DNA of 44,458 nucleotides, taken from positions 1 to 44,458 of the forward strand of contig JARJFC010000034.1 of the NCBI GenBank assembly GCA_029310945.1, given 5' to 3'. This stretch comes from Leptospira sp. 96542. GTDB taxonomy: Bacteria > Spirochaetota > Leptospiria > Leptospirales > Leptospiraceae. This document shows, piece by piece, positions 34,504 to 43,756 of this stretch (the first letter of the stretch is position 1; every line of letters starts with the position of its first letter). The translations under genes were made by a program, and so were the position numbers. Under the pieces are notes generated by a model. The model did not search any database, was not told the DNA's origin, and saw nothing but the letters and a program-made list of their open reading frames with translations.

Positions 34504-36349
34504 ACCAAAATTTGTCAAATTATTGTCATTTCTAAGCGGAAACTCCAAAACTGTGTCGGAGTTTGAGTTCCCCATTCGGTATAAACTTCTGATGATAACA
34601 TCGTTTGTCCTCGTATTATCGATGTCAGGTGTCATTTTCCTTGCTTCTTATTTTTTTAGAAAGGATAGTGAGATCCGAGTAAAAGAAAACAATATCAAAA
34701 TCAATGAAATTTTATCATTAAAAGTTAAATCCGATCTGCATTCAGTAAAACAAGATGTTCACATAACTGCATCCGCAATTTTACGAAATCCAAATTTGGT
34801 AAGTGGTATATCAAAAGAATTATTCGGTGAAGATAAAAACTTTTTACTTATAGGCGCATACGATGAAAGTATGAATCCAAAATTTGAAGCTGTTAATGAT
34901 GAGTTTTTAAAAAATTATGATTATCAAAAATCAGAAATCATTTCACTGTTCAAAACGATCAAACCAAAAGTTAAAAAATCTTTTACTGGCAACACAGTCA
35001 TTTGGAATGCAAGCCCCTACTTTCGGCACCCCATTTTATGTTTGAGTTTTCCGCTTTCAGAAACCAAAGACACACATACAGTACTCATCACACTCATTAA
35101 ATTAGACAGTTTGCTCGATGCCTTTCAGACTTCTGGCACAGTAGAAACTTTTCTTGTTAGTGAAGACGGCAGTGTGCTTGCCCATCCAGACGCCAAAATT
35201 GTGTTATCTGGCTCCAACCTAAACGATTTGCCCATTGTAGAACGAATGAAAAAATCGCTCGTGGACAATGGACAATACCGTTACCAAACAAAAGACGGAG
35301 TTTGGTATTTGGGGTCATTTAAAAAACTAGGATTAGGTGGTGTTGGAGTAATTTCCCAAGTGCAAGAAGACAAAATTTTTGAAGAAGTAAACAACATCAG
35401 AAAACGAAATGTTTATTTACTCATTGTTTCACTGGCATTGGCATTTATCGTTGTTTATGTTTTTGCAAAATCGCTTTCAACTCCCATTCTAAAGTTAGTG
35501 GACGCTTCCGAAGCAATTAAGAACGGAAATTACCATATCGAACTAGAAGCAACGACGCACGATGAGATCGGAACCCTTACCAAATCATTCGTGAACATGG
35601 GAAAAGGGTTAGAAGAAAGAGAAAAACTAAAAGATTCATTTGGTCGATTTGTAAATACCGATATAGCAGAGTTAGCTGCAAAAGGCACTCTTGCAATCGG
35701 CGGAAAACGTAAACATTGTGCGATATTTTTTTCAGACATTCGCAGTTTCACTTCCATTTCAGAAAAATTAGAACCAGAAGAAGTGGTTGAATTTTTGAAC
35801 CAGTATATGAGCGAAATGGTAACGTGCGTTAAAGAGACAGGTGGCACCGTAGACAAATTTATCGGAGACGCAATTATGGCAACTTGGGGCGCACTGAGAG
35901 ACATGAAAGACGATTCAGTGAGTGCGGTAGAAGCATCCATTAGAATGCGAGAACGTCTGTTAATTTTTAATAAAGGAAGAGGATCCACAAAAAAACCCAT
36001 CATTCGGATAGGTTGCGGAGTTAATACCGGCTATGTGATTGCTGGCCAAATCGGAAGTTCCGATAAAATGGAATACACCGTCATCGGAGATGCAGTGAAT
36101 CTTGCTTCTCGGGTGGAATCGCTAAACAAAGAATCGGGAACTGACATTCTTATCTCTGAGAACACTTACAATGAAGTAAAATCCCACTTCAATGTTGTTA
36201 GCATGGGCGACATTAAAGTCAAAGGGAAATCAAAACCACAAAAAGTGTATGCAGTCCTTGGTAGGAAATCGGATAAAAATTGTCCCAAAAATTTAGCTGA
36301 ACTTAGGAAGTTAGTTGGCATACCAACAGATAATAAAGGCAAAAAATGA
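34499..36349 (+). CDS. Membrane class III adenylate cyclase with Cache-like sensor and HAMP
   Basis: A 616-residue protein: TM1 (about 30-55), an extracytoplasmic sensor of about 245 residues (Cache-like, with DLHSVKQDVHITASAILRN and a LVSEDGSVLAHPD strand near 225), TM2 (about 303-323), HAMP (about 325-378, STPILKLVDASEAIKNG) and a cyclase domain (about 395-590). Metal-binding Asp residues lie in FFSDIRSF and KFIGDAIM. The base-selecting Lys (DKFIGD) and Thr (EYTVIGD) predict ATP, and the transition-state Asn and Arg of NLASRVE are present. It would make cAMP in response to a periplasmic ligand. Its stop overlaps the next ATG by 4 nt, and the start is inside a hairpin. Confidence 0.93.
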   Translation: MKPKFVKLLSFLSGNSKTVSEFEFPIRYKLLMITSFVLVLSMSGVIFLASYFFRKDSEIRVKENNIKINEILSLKVKSDLHSVKQDVHITASAILRNPNLVSGISKELFGEDKNFLLIGAYDESMNPKFEAVNDEFLKNYDYQKSEIISLFKTIKPKVKKSFTGNTVIWNASPYFRHPILCLSFPLSETKDTHTVLITLIKLDSLLDAFQTSGTVETFLVSEDGSVLAHPDAKIVLSGSNLNDLPIVERMKKSLVDNGQYRYQTKDGVWYLGSFKKLGLGGVGVISQVQEDKIFEEVNNIRKRNVYLLIVSLALAFIVVYVFAKSLSTPILKLVDASEAIKNGNYHIELEATTHDEIGTLTKSFVNMGKGLEEREKLKDSFGRFVNTDIAELAAKGTLAIGGKRKHCAIFFSDIRSFTSISEKLEPEEVVEFLNQYMSEMVTCVKETGGTVDKFIGDAIMATWGALRDMKDDSVSAVEASIRMRERLLIFNKGRGSTKKPIIRIGCGVNTGYVIAGQIGSSDKMEYTVIGDAVNLASRVESLNKESGTDILISENTYNEVKSHFNVVSMGDIKVKGKSKPQKVYAVLGRKSDKNCPKNLAELRKLVGIPTDNKGKK

Positions 36350-38226
36350 ATTTAGACCTGAGAGACAAATATGTGTTAATTGGGCTTTTGTCTATCGCCC
36401 TTGCATTTTCAATATTATTTTATTTAGACTTAAATCGCAAAATTGATATCGGAGACAGAGAGGTCGTAGGCACAATTCATTTTAAAAACAATATTGTGCA
36501 AAGAAAACTAGAAGACCAAGTGATTTGGGAAAAACTAGAAAACAATAGCCCTCTCATCAAAAAAGATACAATTCGTTCGGAAGCTTTTTCGGATGCGATC
36601 ATTCGACTGAAAGACGGTACCGAAATCAACATTGATGAAAACAGCATGTTCAATTTGGATTTAACTGGTGACGAACCAAGTTTGGAATTCACGGAAGGTA
36701 GTTTGCAGGTTAAAAAAGGGGATTCAAAAGACAAAAACATTAAAATCACAAGTGCAGGGAGTGAAATCAATGTTAACTCTGGCGATGTAAAAATAGAAAA
36801 AGATAAATCTAACGAATTGAATTTATTTGTAGAAAAAGGGAACACCACAGTAAAACAAAATGGGAAAGAAGTAAAAGTTGAAGGTGGAAACAAAGCAGAA
36901 TTAAGAACTACTGGTATCGAAGTCAAACAAATCCCAGTTCAGCTATTATTGCCAAGTTCGCAGAAATTATTTTTAACAGAATCAAAAGAAGTAAACATTC
37001 AATTTTCATGGAAAATGGAAGATGGCTTCAAAGATCCGATGATAGAGATTTCCCGTTCTCCCAGTTTTCAATTATCACTCATTAAAGAAAAAGTCACAGG
37101 CACTCTGGCAAATTTTAAATTGAGAGAAGGAACTTATTACTGGCGAATCCATGTAAAAAATGCAAAGTCTGGAAAAAAAGATACAAGTGACACTGGCAAA
37201 TTTTTTGTAACAAAGGATGAACCTCTTAAAACCCAAACACCAGATATAAATTCTGAAATTTCCTATGTAAGCTCACTTCCGCTCATTTCTCTCACATGGA
37301 ACCAAATAGCGACGGCTAAAGGATACCGAGTTGAAGTTTCTGAATCACCAAAATTTTCGAATCTGTTAAAAAATTTATCCGTAGATTCGACCCAGGTTTC
37401 GTTCGATGATATTTCTGAAGGAAATTATTATTGGCGGGTATTTGCTGTGTCCGCTTTTGCGGATACAAAAGACAAAGAAAGTAATACGTCCAGTTTTAAA
37501 GTCATAAAACAAGCCAACTACCAAACCCCAACTTGGATTAGGCCAACAAACGGTAGCGAGGTGACACTGGAAGAAATACAAAGAGGACAAGCAATTTTAA
37601 TTTGGGAAGCAAGTTCGGAACTAACTAAATTCAAAGTTCAAATTGCCAAAGATGGCAAATTTCAAAATACACTACAATCGGAAGAAGTAACTACAAATTT
37701 TTTCATACCCAATTGGAATAAGTTTGGAATCGGAACTTTATATGCTCGAATTTCAGGCAAGAGTAACGAAGGCAAAGAAACAGAATGGTCCCAAGTGTTA
37801 AAATTTAGTATCGCTGAAAAAAAACAAATCATAGAAGTCGAAAAAGAAGATAACGAACCAAAGCTAGAAATTTTATCTCCGAGTGGAACTGTTGTGCAAA
37901 TGAAGGGCAAATCGAGTTTGGATTTTAATTGGAAATCAAGTTCTGGTTTTGATAAATTTGAATTGGTTCTTTATCAATACAATGGGGATCGTAAAACAGC
38001 CATTTATCGAACAATAACCAAAGACACCAAACACAGCCTGAAAGACCTTTCCATTTTAGATGAAGGTTCCTTTTCGTGGGAGCTAAGTGGTTACAAACCA
38101 GGGAATATCACTTTATCGAGAAAAGGTAATTTTATCTTGGCTTTGGATCAATTCAAAACGTTAAAACCAACCGACATTCAATTTATTTCTCCCAAACGAC
38201 TCTACAAAGGGAAAAAAAGTCAATGA
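36346..38226 (+). CDS. FecR-domain protein with fibronectin III-like repeats
   Basis: A 626-residue protein with one N-terminal membrane helix (about 9-26, VLIGLLSIALAFSILFYL) and a large periplasmic part. Residues 60-195 resemble a FecR domain (AIIRLKDGTEINIDENSMFNLDL, SLEFTEGSLQVKKG, VNSGDVKIEK). Three or more Fn3-like modules follow, each with a motif such as GTYYWRIHVKN, GNYYWRVFAVS and GYRVEVSESPKFS. No FecI-type sigma factor is beside it. Together with the cyclase before it and the exported protein after it (4-nt overlaps at both ends), it probably forms one envelope sensing unit. Direct evidence for a function is lacking. Confidence 0.85.
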   Translation: MNLDLRDKYVLIGLLSIALAFSILFYLDLNRKIDIGDREVVGTIHFKNNIVQRKLEDQVIWEKLENNSPLIKKDTIRSEAFSDAIIRLKDGTEINIDENSMFNLDLTGDEPSLEFTEGSLQVKKGDSKDKNIKITSAGSEINVNSGDVKIEKDKSNELNLFVEKGNTTVKQNGKEVKVEGGNKAELRTTGIEVKQIPVQLLLPSSQKLFLTESKEVNIQFSWKMEDGFKDPMIEISRSPSFQLSLIKEKVTGTLANFKLREGTYYWRIHVKNAKSGKKDTSDTGKFFVTKDEPLKTQTPDINSEISYVSSLPLISLTWNQIATAKGYRVEVSESPKFSNLLKNLSVDSTQVSFDDISEGNYYWRVFAVSAFADTKDKESNTSSFKVIKQANYQTPTWIRPTNGSEVTLEEIQRGQAILIWEASSELTKFKVQIAKDGKFQNTLQSEEVTTNFFIPNWNKFGIGTLYARISGKSNEGKETEWSQVLKFSIAEKKQIIEVEKEDNEPKLEILSPSGTVVQMKGKSSLDFNWKSSSGFDKFELVLYQYNGDRKTAIYRTITKDTKHSLKDLSILDEGSFSWELSGYKPGNITLSRKGNFILALDQFKTLKPTDIQFISPKRLYKGKKSQ

Positions 38227-39236
38227 GAGCCGTTTGGAAACTTATAATCTTATTTTTCTGTACACAAACACTATTGGCACAAGATAGTTATAAAGTCATC
38301 GCCTGGAAACCTATTCCTGATGCATCTGGGTATGAAATCCAAGTGAGAGAAAAATCGGGTAATATCATCCTAGATAAAAAAATCGACAAACCTTTTTATT
38401 CCATTGAAGATCTTCCTTCAGGTGAATACCAAGTTCGAACAGCCCCACTCAATTTATTCAAAAAACCTGCCGTTTGGTCTGTATGGAAAGATTTAGAAAT
38501 CATTGTATCGGAGCCGCCAACAGTTGTTGTAGAAGAAAAAGAACCAACCATCATTATCCCTCGGGACAAAATGGTTGGTGGGACAAATCTAAACAAAGTG
38601 ACTGACGTGGCAATCACTGGAGATAATTTTTTAGAAGTCACAGAAATCGAAATCAAACAAAAGAATGATAAACTCCCAATTTTACAAAAGGATGTGAAAT
38701 CAGAACAACGAATCGATCTGAAAGTAGATACCACCAAAGCAAAACCAGGTGATTATGATTTGACAGTCACGAACCCTTACCAAAAACCAAAACTGGTATC
38801 CAAGTTCATCAAAATAGAGGGTGACAAACAATCTGAACCAACGGAAAACAAAACAAAAACGTCGTTACCAAAAGGCAAAACATTCAAAGATTACACTTAT
38901 AATGAAATGATGGCATTTTTAGAATCGAATGTTGCTGAAAATTGTAAAAAAACCCAAGTGCCTGCTATGATGCTTGGCGAGTGTAATTTAACATACGTTA
39001 CGTTAAATCTGTCTTCGGAAGACAATAAACAAGTTTTTTATTTTTATAAACTGATTAGCAAAAATGAATCTGACCGAACCACTGCCTATTCGCATTTTTC
39101 GAAACATTGCCCTCCCAAATTTAAGGCCGCAGAAGAAAGGATGGAGAAAGTTTGGAAAGAAAGGGGAAATCTAAGCCCCGAAGAGCGATATATCCTTAGT
39201 ACAAACCTACAAAAATTACGTACTTGTAGCGAATAA
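38223..39236 (+). CDS. Exported Fn3-like protein of the cyclase operon
   Basis: A 337-residue protein with a signal peptide (MRAVWKLIILFFCTQTLLA, cleaved near LAQD). The first module repeats the Fn3-like motif of the neighbouring protein (WKPIPDASGYEIQVREKSGNIILD). A middle region (about 110-205) looks like an IPT/TIG-type Ig domain (VTDVAITGDNFLEVTEIEI, GDYDLTVTNP). The C-terminal 110 residues are helical with four cysteines (NCKKT, GECN, KHCP, RTCSE), possibly two disulfides. It has no membrane anchor, so it is periplasmic. Its start overlaps the preceding stop, so it is translated with the FecR and cyclase genes. Confidence 0.82.
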   Translation: MRAVWKLIILFFCTQTLLAQDSYKVIAWKPIPDASGYEIQVREKSGNIILDKKIDKPFYSIEDLPSGEYQVRTAPLNLFKKPAVWSVWKDLEIIVSEPPTVVVEEKEPTIIIPRDKMVGGTNLNKVTDVAITGDNFLEVTEIEIKQKNDKLPILQKDVKSEQRIDLKVDTTKAKPGDYDLTVTNPYQKPKLVSKFIKIEGDKQSEPTENKTKTSLPKGKTFKDYTYNEMMAFLESNVAENCKKTQVPAMMLGECNLTYVTLNLSSEDNKQVFYFYKLISKNESDRTTAYSHFSKHCPPKFKAAEERMEKVWKERGNLSPEERYILSTNLQKLRTCSE

Positions 39237-39279
39237 AATTCGTTTCTTTTGCTTGTAGGAAAAGAGATTTATTTGTCCC

Positions 39280-39885
39280 ATGAAGAGAATGAAGAAATTC
39301 TTTGCCCTCTTTTTGGGTTTTCTATTTGTTTTGGCAACGACCCTCACGAGCGAACCTTCTGTACTCAGCCAAAACGTGAAGGAAATTTCCCAACGTTTGC
39401 AAGATCTTGCCTTGTACCCAAATTTATCCAAAAAAAGACTATATGGTGCTGTGACAAAAGGGGGAGCCATTCGGTTTGATCTGAAGTCAGGAGAAGAGGC
39501 ACCGCAGTCTTTGGGCATCGGTATCGCAACAGACGGAACTATCAAAGAATGGGTTTTGACAGTGTATGCTGGTAATGGCCTCGGTGATTCACCTATCATT
39601 CTGAGAAAAGAAAGAATTACAGACGAATCGCAGTGGGTGTTTGAACTCTTAGCACCCCCCGAAGAAGTGGTTGTCGAAATCCAATCTGTCACATCTTCAA
39701 ATGGTACTGCTGTTGTGGAAATCGTTCATGGTTATTATTTCGGGTATTCGATAGACAAAGAAAATCAAAATAAACCCATCACCCAACCTGGGAAACAAAA
39801 CCCTGCGGAACAAACCGACAAACTAACACCTAACGAGGTGCAAAATAAAGTAGAAATTTACCGAGCGCCTTTTACCAAAGATTGA
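39280..39885 (+). CDS. Exported hypothetical protein
   Basis: A 201-residue protein with an N-terminal signal sequence (KKFFALFLGFLFVLATTLT). The mature part is beta-rich with repeated strand-like stretches (GAIRFDLKSGEEAPQSLGIGIATDG, WVLTVYAGNG, EVVVEIQSVTSSNGTAVVEIVHGYYFGYS). A Gln/Asn/Pro-rich linker (KENQNKPITQPGKQNPAEQ) precedes the end. No family recognised. There is a 43-bp gap from the cyclase operon. The last 28 nt are antisense to the 3' end of the DUF1574 gene. A second ATG at 39289 would also be possible. Confidence 0.72.
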   Translation: MKRMKKFFALFLGFLFVLATTLTSEPSVLSQNVKEISQRLQDLALYPNLSKKRLYGAVTKGGAIRFDLKSGEEAPQSLGIGIATDGTIKEWVLTVYAGNGLGDSPIILRKERITDESQWVFELLAPPEEVVVEIQSVTSSNGTAVVEIVHGYYFGYSIDKENQNKPITQPGKQNPAEQTDKLTPNEVQNKVEIYRAPFTKD

Positions 39886-40958
39886 AGTTTTAGGTTTTTA
39901 AATATAAAGTCGGTATAAGCACTGTAACAAGTTGGTGACATATGCCCTGCATCGCTAAATTCATTGCAAGAGTATCTTGGATCGTCATTCATATTCCAAA
40001 AAGGTACCCCAATTTGTTTATGGAATGAGTTTATTTTTGGCAACCATTCATTGTACACTGTGTCCGTTCTATTTCCACCCACATCCACTTTCATTTTTCG
40101 AATCAATTCCATATAAGGAAGAGACAATCGAACCCATATCACAGCGCTTGGAACATCCAAACTTTTGGAAAGTTGGATGGATTGGTTTAAAAATTCCAAA
40201 GTTGGTTCCGAAAATTGAAACGGAACTAGATAAGAATGGAAATCACCAGAGGAAGATTTTTTTAATAATTCTTGCGGCATAACAAATTGGTGAGTGCCTG
40301 GTGTCATGGCTGAACCTTTACCCTTATCGAGGTTATCCATTAAACCAGCCCTCATCATTCGGTATGGTTCCAAAAGTATTTCTCTATTTTTTGCACGTGT
40401 TAATATAACTTCTAATTTTGGTCTATACTGATAGGCACGGAATAAACGTTTTGCGATTAAAGTAGAAATATCGTCTATAGAAAATAAAGAAAAATGTTTT
40501 AATACAAAACTAACTTCTAGTCCGTTGGTTAAAGTTTCATCTACGCGCAAACTGGCTTGAGAATTATAAAGTTCAACGGAATGTTCAAAAAGAAAAAACT
40601 CAGGTTTTACATTATCTTTCGCAAATTTTTCCATCCATTGTAAGGTATAATCAGATTTACCCCCAGGAACGGAAAAATTGAACATCACCCAACCTGGGTA
40701 TTTTTTTTGGATGTAATCATTATCAAATAACAATGCTCTCGAATTACCAAAGTAAACGAGCACTTTAGATCGTTTTTCTTGGTTTAGGTATTGTTTAAGA
40801 TCTTCATACAACTGAGCTTTTTGGATATAATTGATATCAGAAAGTGATTTAGAAAAATAAGTGTGAACATTCTCCAATAACAAAAGTTTGTCGAGACAAA
40901 ATGCTAAAAAAACAACCAAAAAAGGAATCCATAAAAATCTGTGCCGAATTAGGTCCAT
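39858..40958 (-). CDS. DUF1574-type protein (SGNH-like partner of MBOAT)
   Basis: A 366-residue protein with one N-terminal membrane helix (LWIPFLVVFLAFCLDKLLLL, about 9-28) and a periplasmic domain. YFGNSRALLFD (about 68-78) and DAGHMSP near the end resemble block I and block V of SGNH hydrolases (Ser in GNSR, Asp-x-x-His late), although this assignment is tentative. DUF1574 is a family I associate with Leptospira and with adjacent MBOAT genes, as here: the MBOAT start lies just upstream. Together they resemble AlgI/AlgJ-type O-acetylation pairs that add acyl groups to envelope glycans. A 28-nt overlap exists with the convergent gene. Confidence 0.82.
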   Translation of the reverse strand: MDLIRHRFLWIPFLVVFLAFCLDKLLLLENVHTYFSKSLSDINYIQKAQLYEDLKQYLNQEKRSKVLVYFGNSRALLFDNDYIQKKYPGWVMFNFSVPGGKSDYTLQWMEKFAKDNVKPEFFLFEHSVELYNSQASLRVDETLTNGLEVSFVLKHFSLFSIDDISTLIAKRLFRAYQYRPKLEVILTRAKNREILLEPYRMMRAGLMDNLDKGKGSAMTPGTHQFVMPQELLKKSSSGDFHSYLVPFQFSEPTLEFLNQSIQLSKSLDVPSAVIWVRLSLPYMELIRKMKVDVGGNRTDTVYNEWLPKINSFHKQIGVPFWNMNDDPRYSCNEFSDAGHMSPTCYSAYTDFIFKNLKLQSLVKGAR

Positions 40959-40969
40959 TTTGTCTCCAG

Positions 40970-42448
40970 TTAAAACTTATAATAAATAAACTCACCCCCG
41001 TCTTGGGAGAGAGTTGCCAAAAGAAAAATTGTTACCACACCTAAGATCGGTGCCAACCAATGATCATGTTTTCGTAATTTTTGCCAATATTCAGGAAAGT
41101 ATTGGATATGATGAAAAACGAGCAATGCAAAGGATGTATAGAATATTCTTTCTAAATTTTCAATGTGCAGATAACGAAAGGAGGACCCTTCTCCCAAAAT
41201 AGAAGTGGCAGAAACCAACCAATAATTGGAATCATAAGCTAACGTTTGTTCTAAACTATGAGTAAAATGAGTAAAAATTCCAATAAATAAGTCCACCATC
41301 GAAGTAGCATTATTAGAACGAAACATCATACCCGAAATGGAAAATAAAATAAAAATAATGAAAGCCTTACAAACAATTAAAATCTTATTTTTTTCAGGTG
41401 TGAGTTTGATACCAAGCCCCGTTTCCAAATAACGTTCTCCCGCAAGAAGCAAACCCCAATACAAACCCCAACAAATAAAGGTATAATCGGCACCGTGCCA
41501 AAAACCACCCAAAGTCATAATGATGATCAAATTGAGATAGGTTCGGAGTTCACCCTTTTTAGAACCACCTAACGGAAAATAAATATAATCCCTAAGCCAG
41601 AAGGAAAGTGTAATATGCCAACGTTGCCAAAGTTCTCTGCCTGATGTGGAAAAAAATGGAGCTTTAAAATTTTCAGGAGTTTCAAAACCCAAAAACAATG
41701 CCACCGAACGCGCCATATCCGTGAGCCCAGAAAAGTCAGAGTAAACTTGGATAGAGTAACATATGCCAGCCATAAACAACGAAAAACTGTCGTATTCTGC
41801 GGGCGTTGCAAAGACCGGCGTTATAGTGAGCGACATCGGATCTGCAACAAGCACCTTTTTAACAAGCCCAGATATCAACAAATAACTTGCACGAAACATT
41901 TTTTCTTTGTTTGGTGTTAGGTTAGAAAGATTTGGGAAAAAATCGTGCATCCTCATTATTGGTCCCGCAATCAAAACAGGAAAAAATGCTACGAAAAGGA
42001 AGTAGTCTTCGGGTTTTTGGACTGGTTTTTTGTTGTCTCGGTATGTGTCCACTGCAGCGGCAATGACTTGGAATGTATAAAAACTAATGGCCAAAGGCAA
42101 CGTAATATGGATTAGGTTGGGGACATTTTGAAAAAAAGGATAATCTGTAATGTCGAATAAAACCTTACTAAAAAAATAAACGTATTTAAAAAAACCTAAA
42201 TTGATGAGGTTAAGAGTTACCGTGAGGGTTACCCAAAACTTTGTATTGTTTTTATGAATTTGTAGGTATAAATAATAATTTATCGAAATAACGATTAAAA
42301 AATGGATTGTTAAAAACAGTGAAAAATATGCATAAAATCCAACACCCGATAAAAGTAAAAAATACTTTCGATATTTTTGCGGAATCGCCCAATATGCTAG
42401 ATAAACTACGCTGAAAAAAACTAAAAATGGTATGGAATTGAACAACAT
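40970..42448 (-). CDS. MBOAT O-acyltransferase (AlgI-like)
   Basis: A 492-residue polytopic membrane protein with about ten predicted helices (first LFNSIPFLVFFSVVYLAYWAIP). The family motifs are present: RDYIYFPLGGSKKG (about 288-301), and the catalytic histidine in GGFWHGADYTFICWGLYWG (about 315-333). The length fits AlgI/DltB-type transporters of acyl groups across the membrane. The partner for periplasmic transfer is likely the DUF1574 protein encoded 11 bp downstream. The ATG at 42448 follows the NYN stop by one base, so three genes (NYN, MBOAT, DUF1574) may form an operon. Confidence 0.93.
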   Translation of the reverse strand: MLFNSIPFLVFFSVVYLAYWAIPQKYRKYFLLLSGVGFYAYFSLFLTIHFLIVISINYYLYLQIHKNNTKFWVTLTVTLNLINLGFFKYVYFFSKVLFDITDYPFFQNVPNLIHITLPLAISFYTFQVIAAAVDTYRDNKKPVQKPEDYFLFVAFFPVLIAGPIMRMHDFFPNLSNLTPNKEKMFRASYLLISGLVKKVLVADPMSLTITPVFATPAEYDSFSLFMAGICYSIQVYSDFSGLTDMARSVALFLGFETPENFKAPFFSTSGRELWQRWHITLSFWLRDYIYFPLGGSKKGELRTYLNLIIIMTLGGFWHGADYTFICWGLYWGLLLAGERYLETGLGIKLTPEKNKILIVCKAFIIFILFSISGMMFRSNNATSMVDLFIGIFTHFTHSLEQTLAYDSNYWLVSATSILGEGSSFRYLHIENLERIFYTSFALLVFHHIQYFPEYWQKLRKHDHWLAPILGVVTIFLLATLSQDGGEFIYYKF

Positions 42449-42449
42449 A

Positions 42450-42950
42450 TTATCGAAGGAATTGTCTCTCCCAATAATCGTTCTCTTGTCTGGTTGTCAA
42501 TCCTTCTTTCAGGTTTATAAATTCAGACTCATCTTCTAAATTTACCTTGGATACAAACTCAGCATAAAACTCTTCAGACGTTTTTCGCCTCACTCGTAAC
42601 CTTCTCGCAAAATTTAAAATTTCTTTATCGGAAGTCACCACCAAACACTGAGAAGGCATTGGTGTAAAACTAAGGTAACCTATGATGAGTTCGTCCGCTT
42701 TTTTATCATGGCTGTAATGGATCGATAATCCACCAATATCTTCCGAGTAACAATCTGATGTTTGGTCTTTTTTTCCGTCAAAAAACACTAAAACAGAGGT
42801 GTTTTTGGAATCCTTAAAATGATCCGCTAAATACGCCAAAAGGCCAGTGCGAGCATCCAAAAGCCGGTATTCCCCTAAACAGAAGGCCAGGTCAGGAAAC
42901 TTGTACATTAAGTTCATCCCATCAATGAGGATTCTTTCATTTGTGGACAC
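42450..42950 (-). CDS. NYN-domain (YacP-like) ribonuclease
   Basis: A 166-residue protein of the NYN / PIN-like nuclease family (YacP-like). It has ILIDGMNLMYKFPDLAF at the start (first catalytic Asp), VLVFFDGKKDQ, KKADELI (about 87-93, second acidic cluster) and VVTSDKEILNFARRLRVRRKTSEEFYAEF (about 104-131, third Asp). It probably cleaves RNA, as in YacP/Rae1 of Bacillus. The start is a GTG at 42950: the next Met is inside the conserved N-terminal strand. It heads the MBOAT group and is divergent from the SDR with 52 bp between. Confidence 0.8.
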   Translation of the reverse strand: MSTNERILIDGMNLMYKFPDLAFCLGEYRLLDARTGLLAYLADHFKDSKNTSVLVFFDGKKDQTSDCYSEDIGGLSIHYSHDKKADELIIGYLSFTPMPSQCLVVTSDKEILNFARRLRVRRKTSEEFYAEFVSKVNLEDESEFINLKEGLTTRQENDYWERQFLR

Positions 42951-43002
42951 TCACTCTATTGAATCGACTTGCCAGATTCCATTAAACCAAAAAAACGTAA
43001 AC

Positions 43003-43755
43003 ATGGGGAAAAAAATAATCGTAGTGGGTGCCTCTAGCGGCATCGGTCGGGCCATCGCAGAGAGTGAGTTGGCAAACGGATCTTCCGTGGTTCTCATAGC
43101 CAGGAGAGAAAAAGAATTGGAATCCATTGCCAAAAAAGCAAACAAAGGCAAGGAAAAAAAAGCCTTCACTTTGGCCTTTGATGTGACAAAAACCACACAA
43201 GCAGAAAAAACCTTCACCAAAGCTGTGGCACTTCTTTCTGGTGTGGACGAAGTGTATTATGCCTCAGGGGTGATGCCTCAAGTAGAACCTAAAGAATATA
43301 ACAACTCAAAAGATATGGATATGATAAACGTAAATCTATCAGGTGCCATCGCGTTTTTGAATCCAGCAGCCAGTTACTTTACCGAACAAAAAAATGGAAC
43401 CATCGTTGGCATCTCCTCCATTGCAGGAGAAAGAGGTCGCAAAGGTAATCCCGTTTATAACGCGTCCAAGGCGGGGTTCAATACATATTTGGAAGCTTTA
43501 CGCAATCGATTGTCAGAAGTGGGCGTGCAAGTAACAACGATTAAGCCTGGTTTCGTAAAAACTCCCATGACGGAAGGATTAAAATTACCTGAAAAAGGAT
43601 TATTGAAAGCCATCACTGCTGAAGAAGCGGCAGCACTTATCCGAAAGGTTGTGGATTCTAAAAAAGATGAAGCCTTTGTTCCTGGTGTATGGGCATTGGT
43701 TGGACTCATCATTCGAAATATCCCCAACTTTATCTTTAAAAAATTGAGTATTTAA
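43003..43755 (+). CDS. Short-chain dehydrogenase, DprE2-like
   Basis: A 250-residue SDR. The Rossmann motif GASSGIGRA (about 8-16), NAG-region equivalent ASGVMP, catalytic Ser in GISSIAG (about 138) and YNASK (about 152) are intact; the IARREKE after strand 2 favours NADP. The end of the protein (IIRNIPNFIFKKLSI) closely resembles the C-terminus of actinobacterial DprE2, the reductase of the decaprenyl-phosphoryl arabinose pathway, and SSIAGERGRKGNPVYNASKAG also fits. ATG 43003 gives a normal length; the reading frame upstream is not coding. It overlaps functionally with the following FAD oxidase, one base away. Confidence 0.85.
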   Translation: MGKKIIVVGASSGIGRAIAESELANGSSVVLIARREKELESIAKKANKGKEKKAFTLAFDVTKTTQAEKTFTKAVALLSGVDEVYYASGVMPQVEPKEYNNSKDMDMINVNLSGAIAFLNPAASYFTEQKNGTIVGISSIAGERGRKGNPVYNASKAGFNTYLEALRNRLSEVGVQVTTIKPGFVKTPMTEGLKLPEKGLLKAITAEEAAALIRKVVDSKKDEAFVPGVWALVGLIIRNIPNFIFKKLSI

Positions 43756-43756
43756 T

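Noticed and set aside
35530..36003. 157-codon minus-strand frame inside the adenylate cyclase
   Set aside because: It is antisense to the catalytic core of the cyclase with conserved metal-binding residues; a shadow frame.
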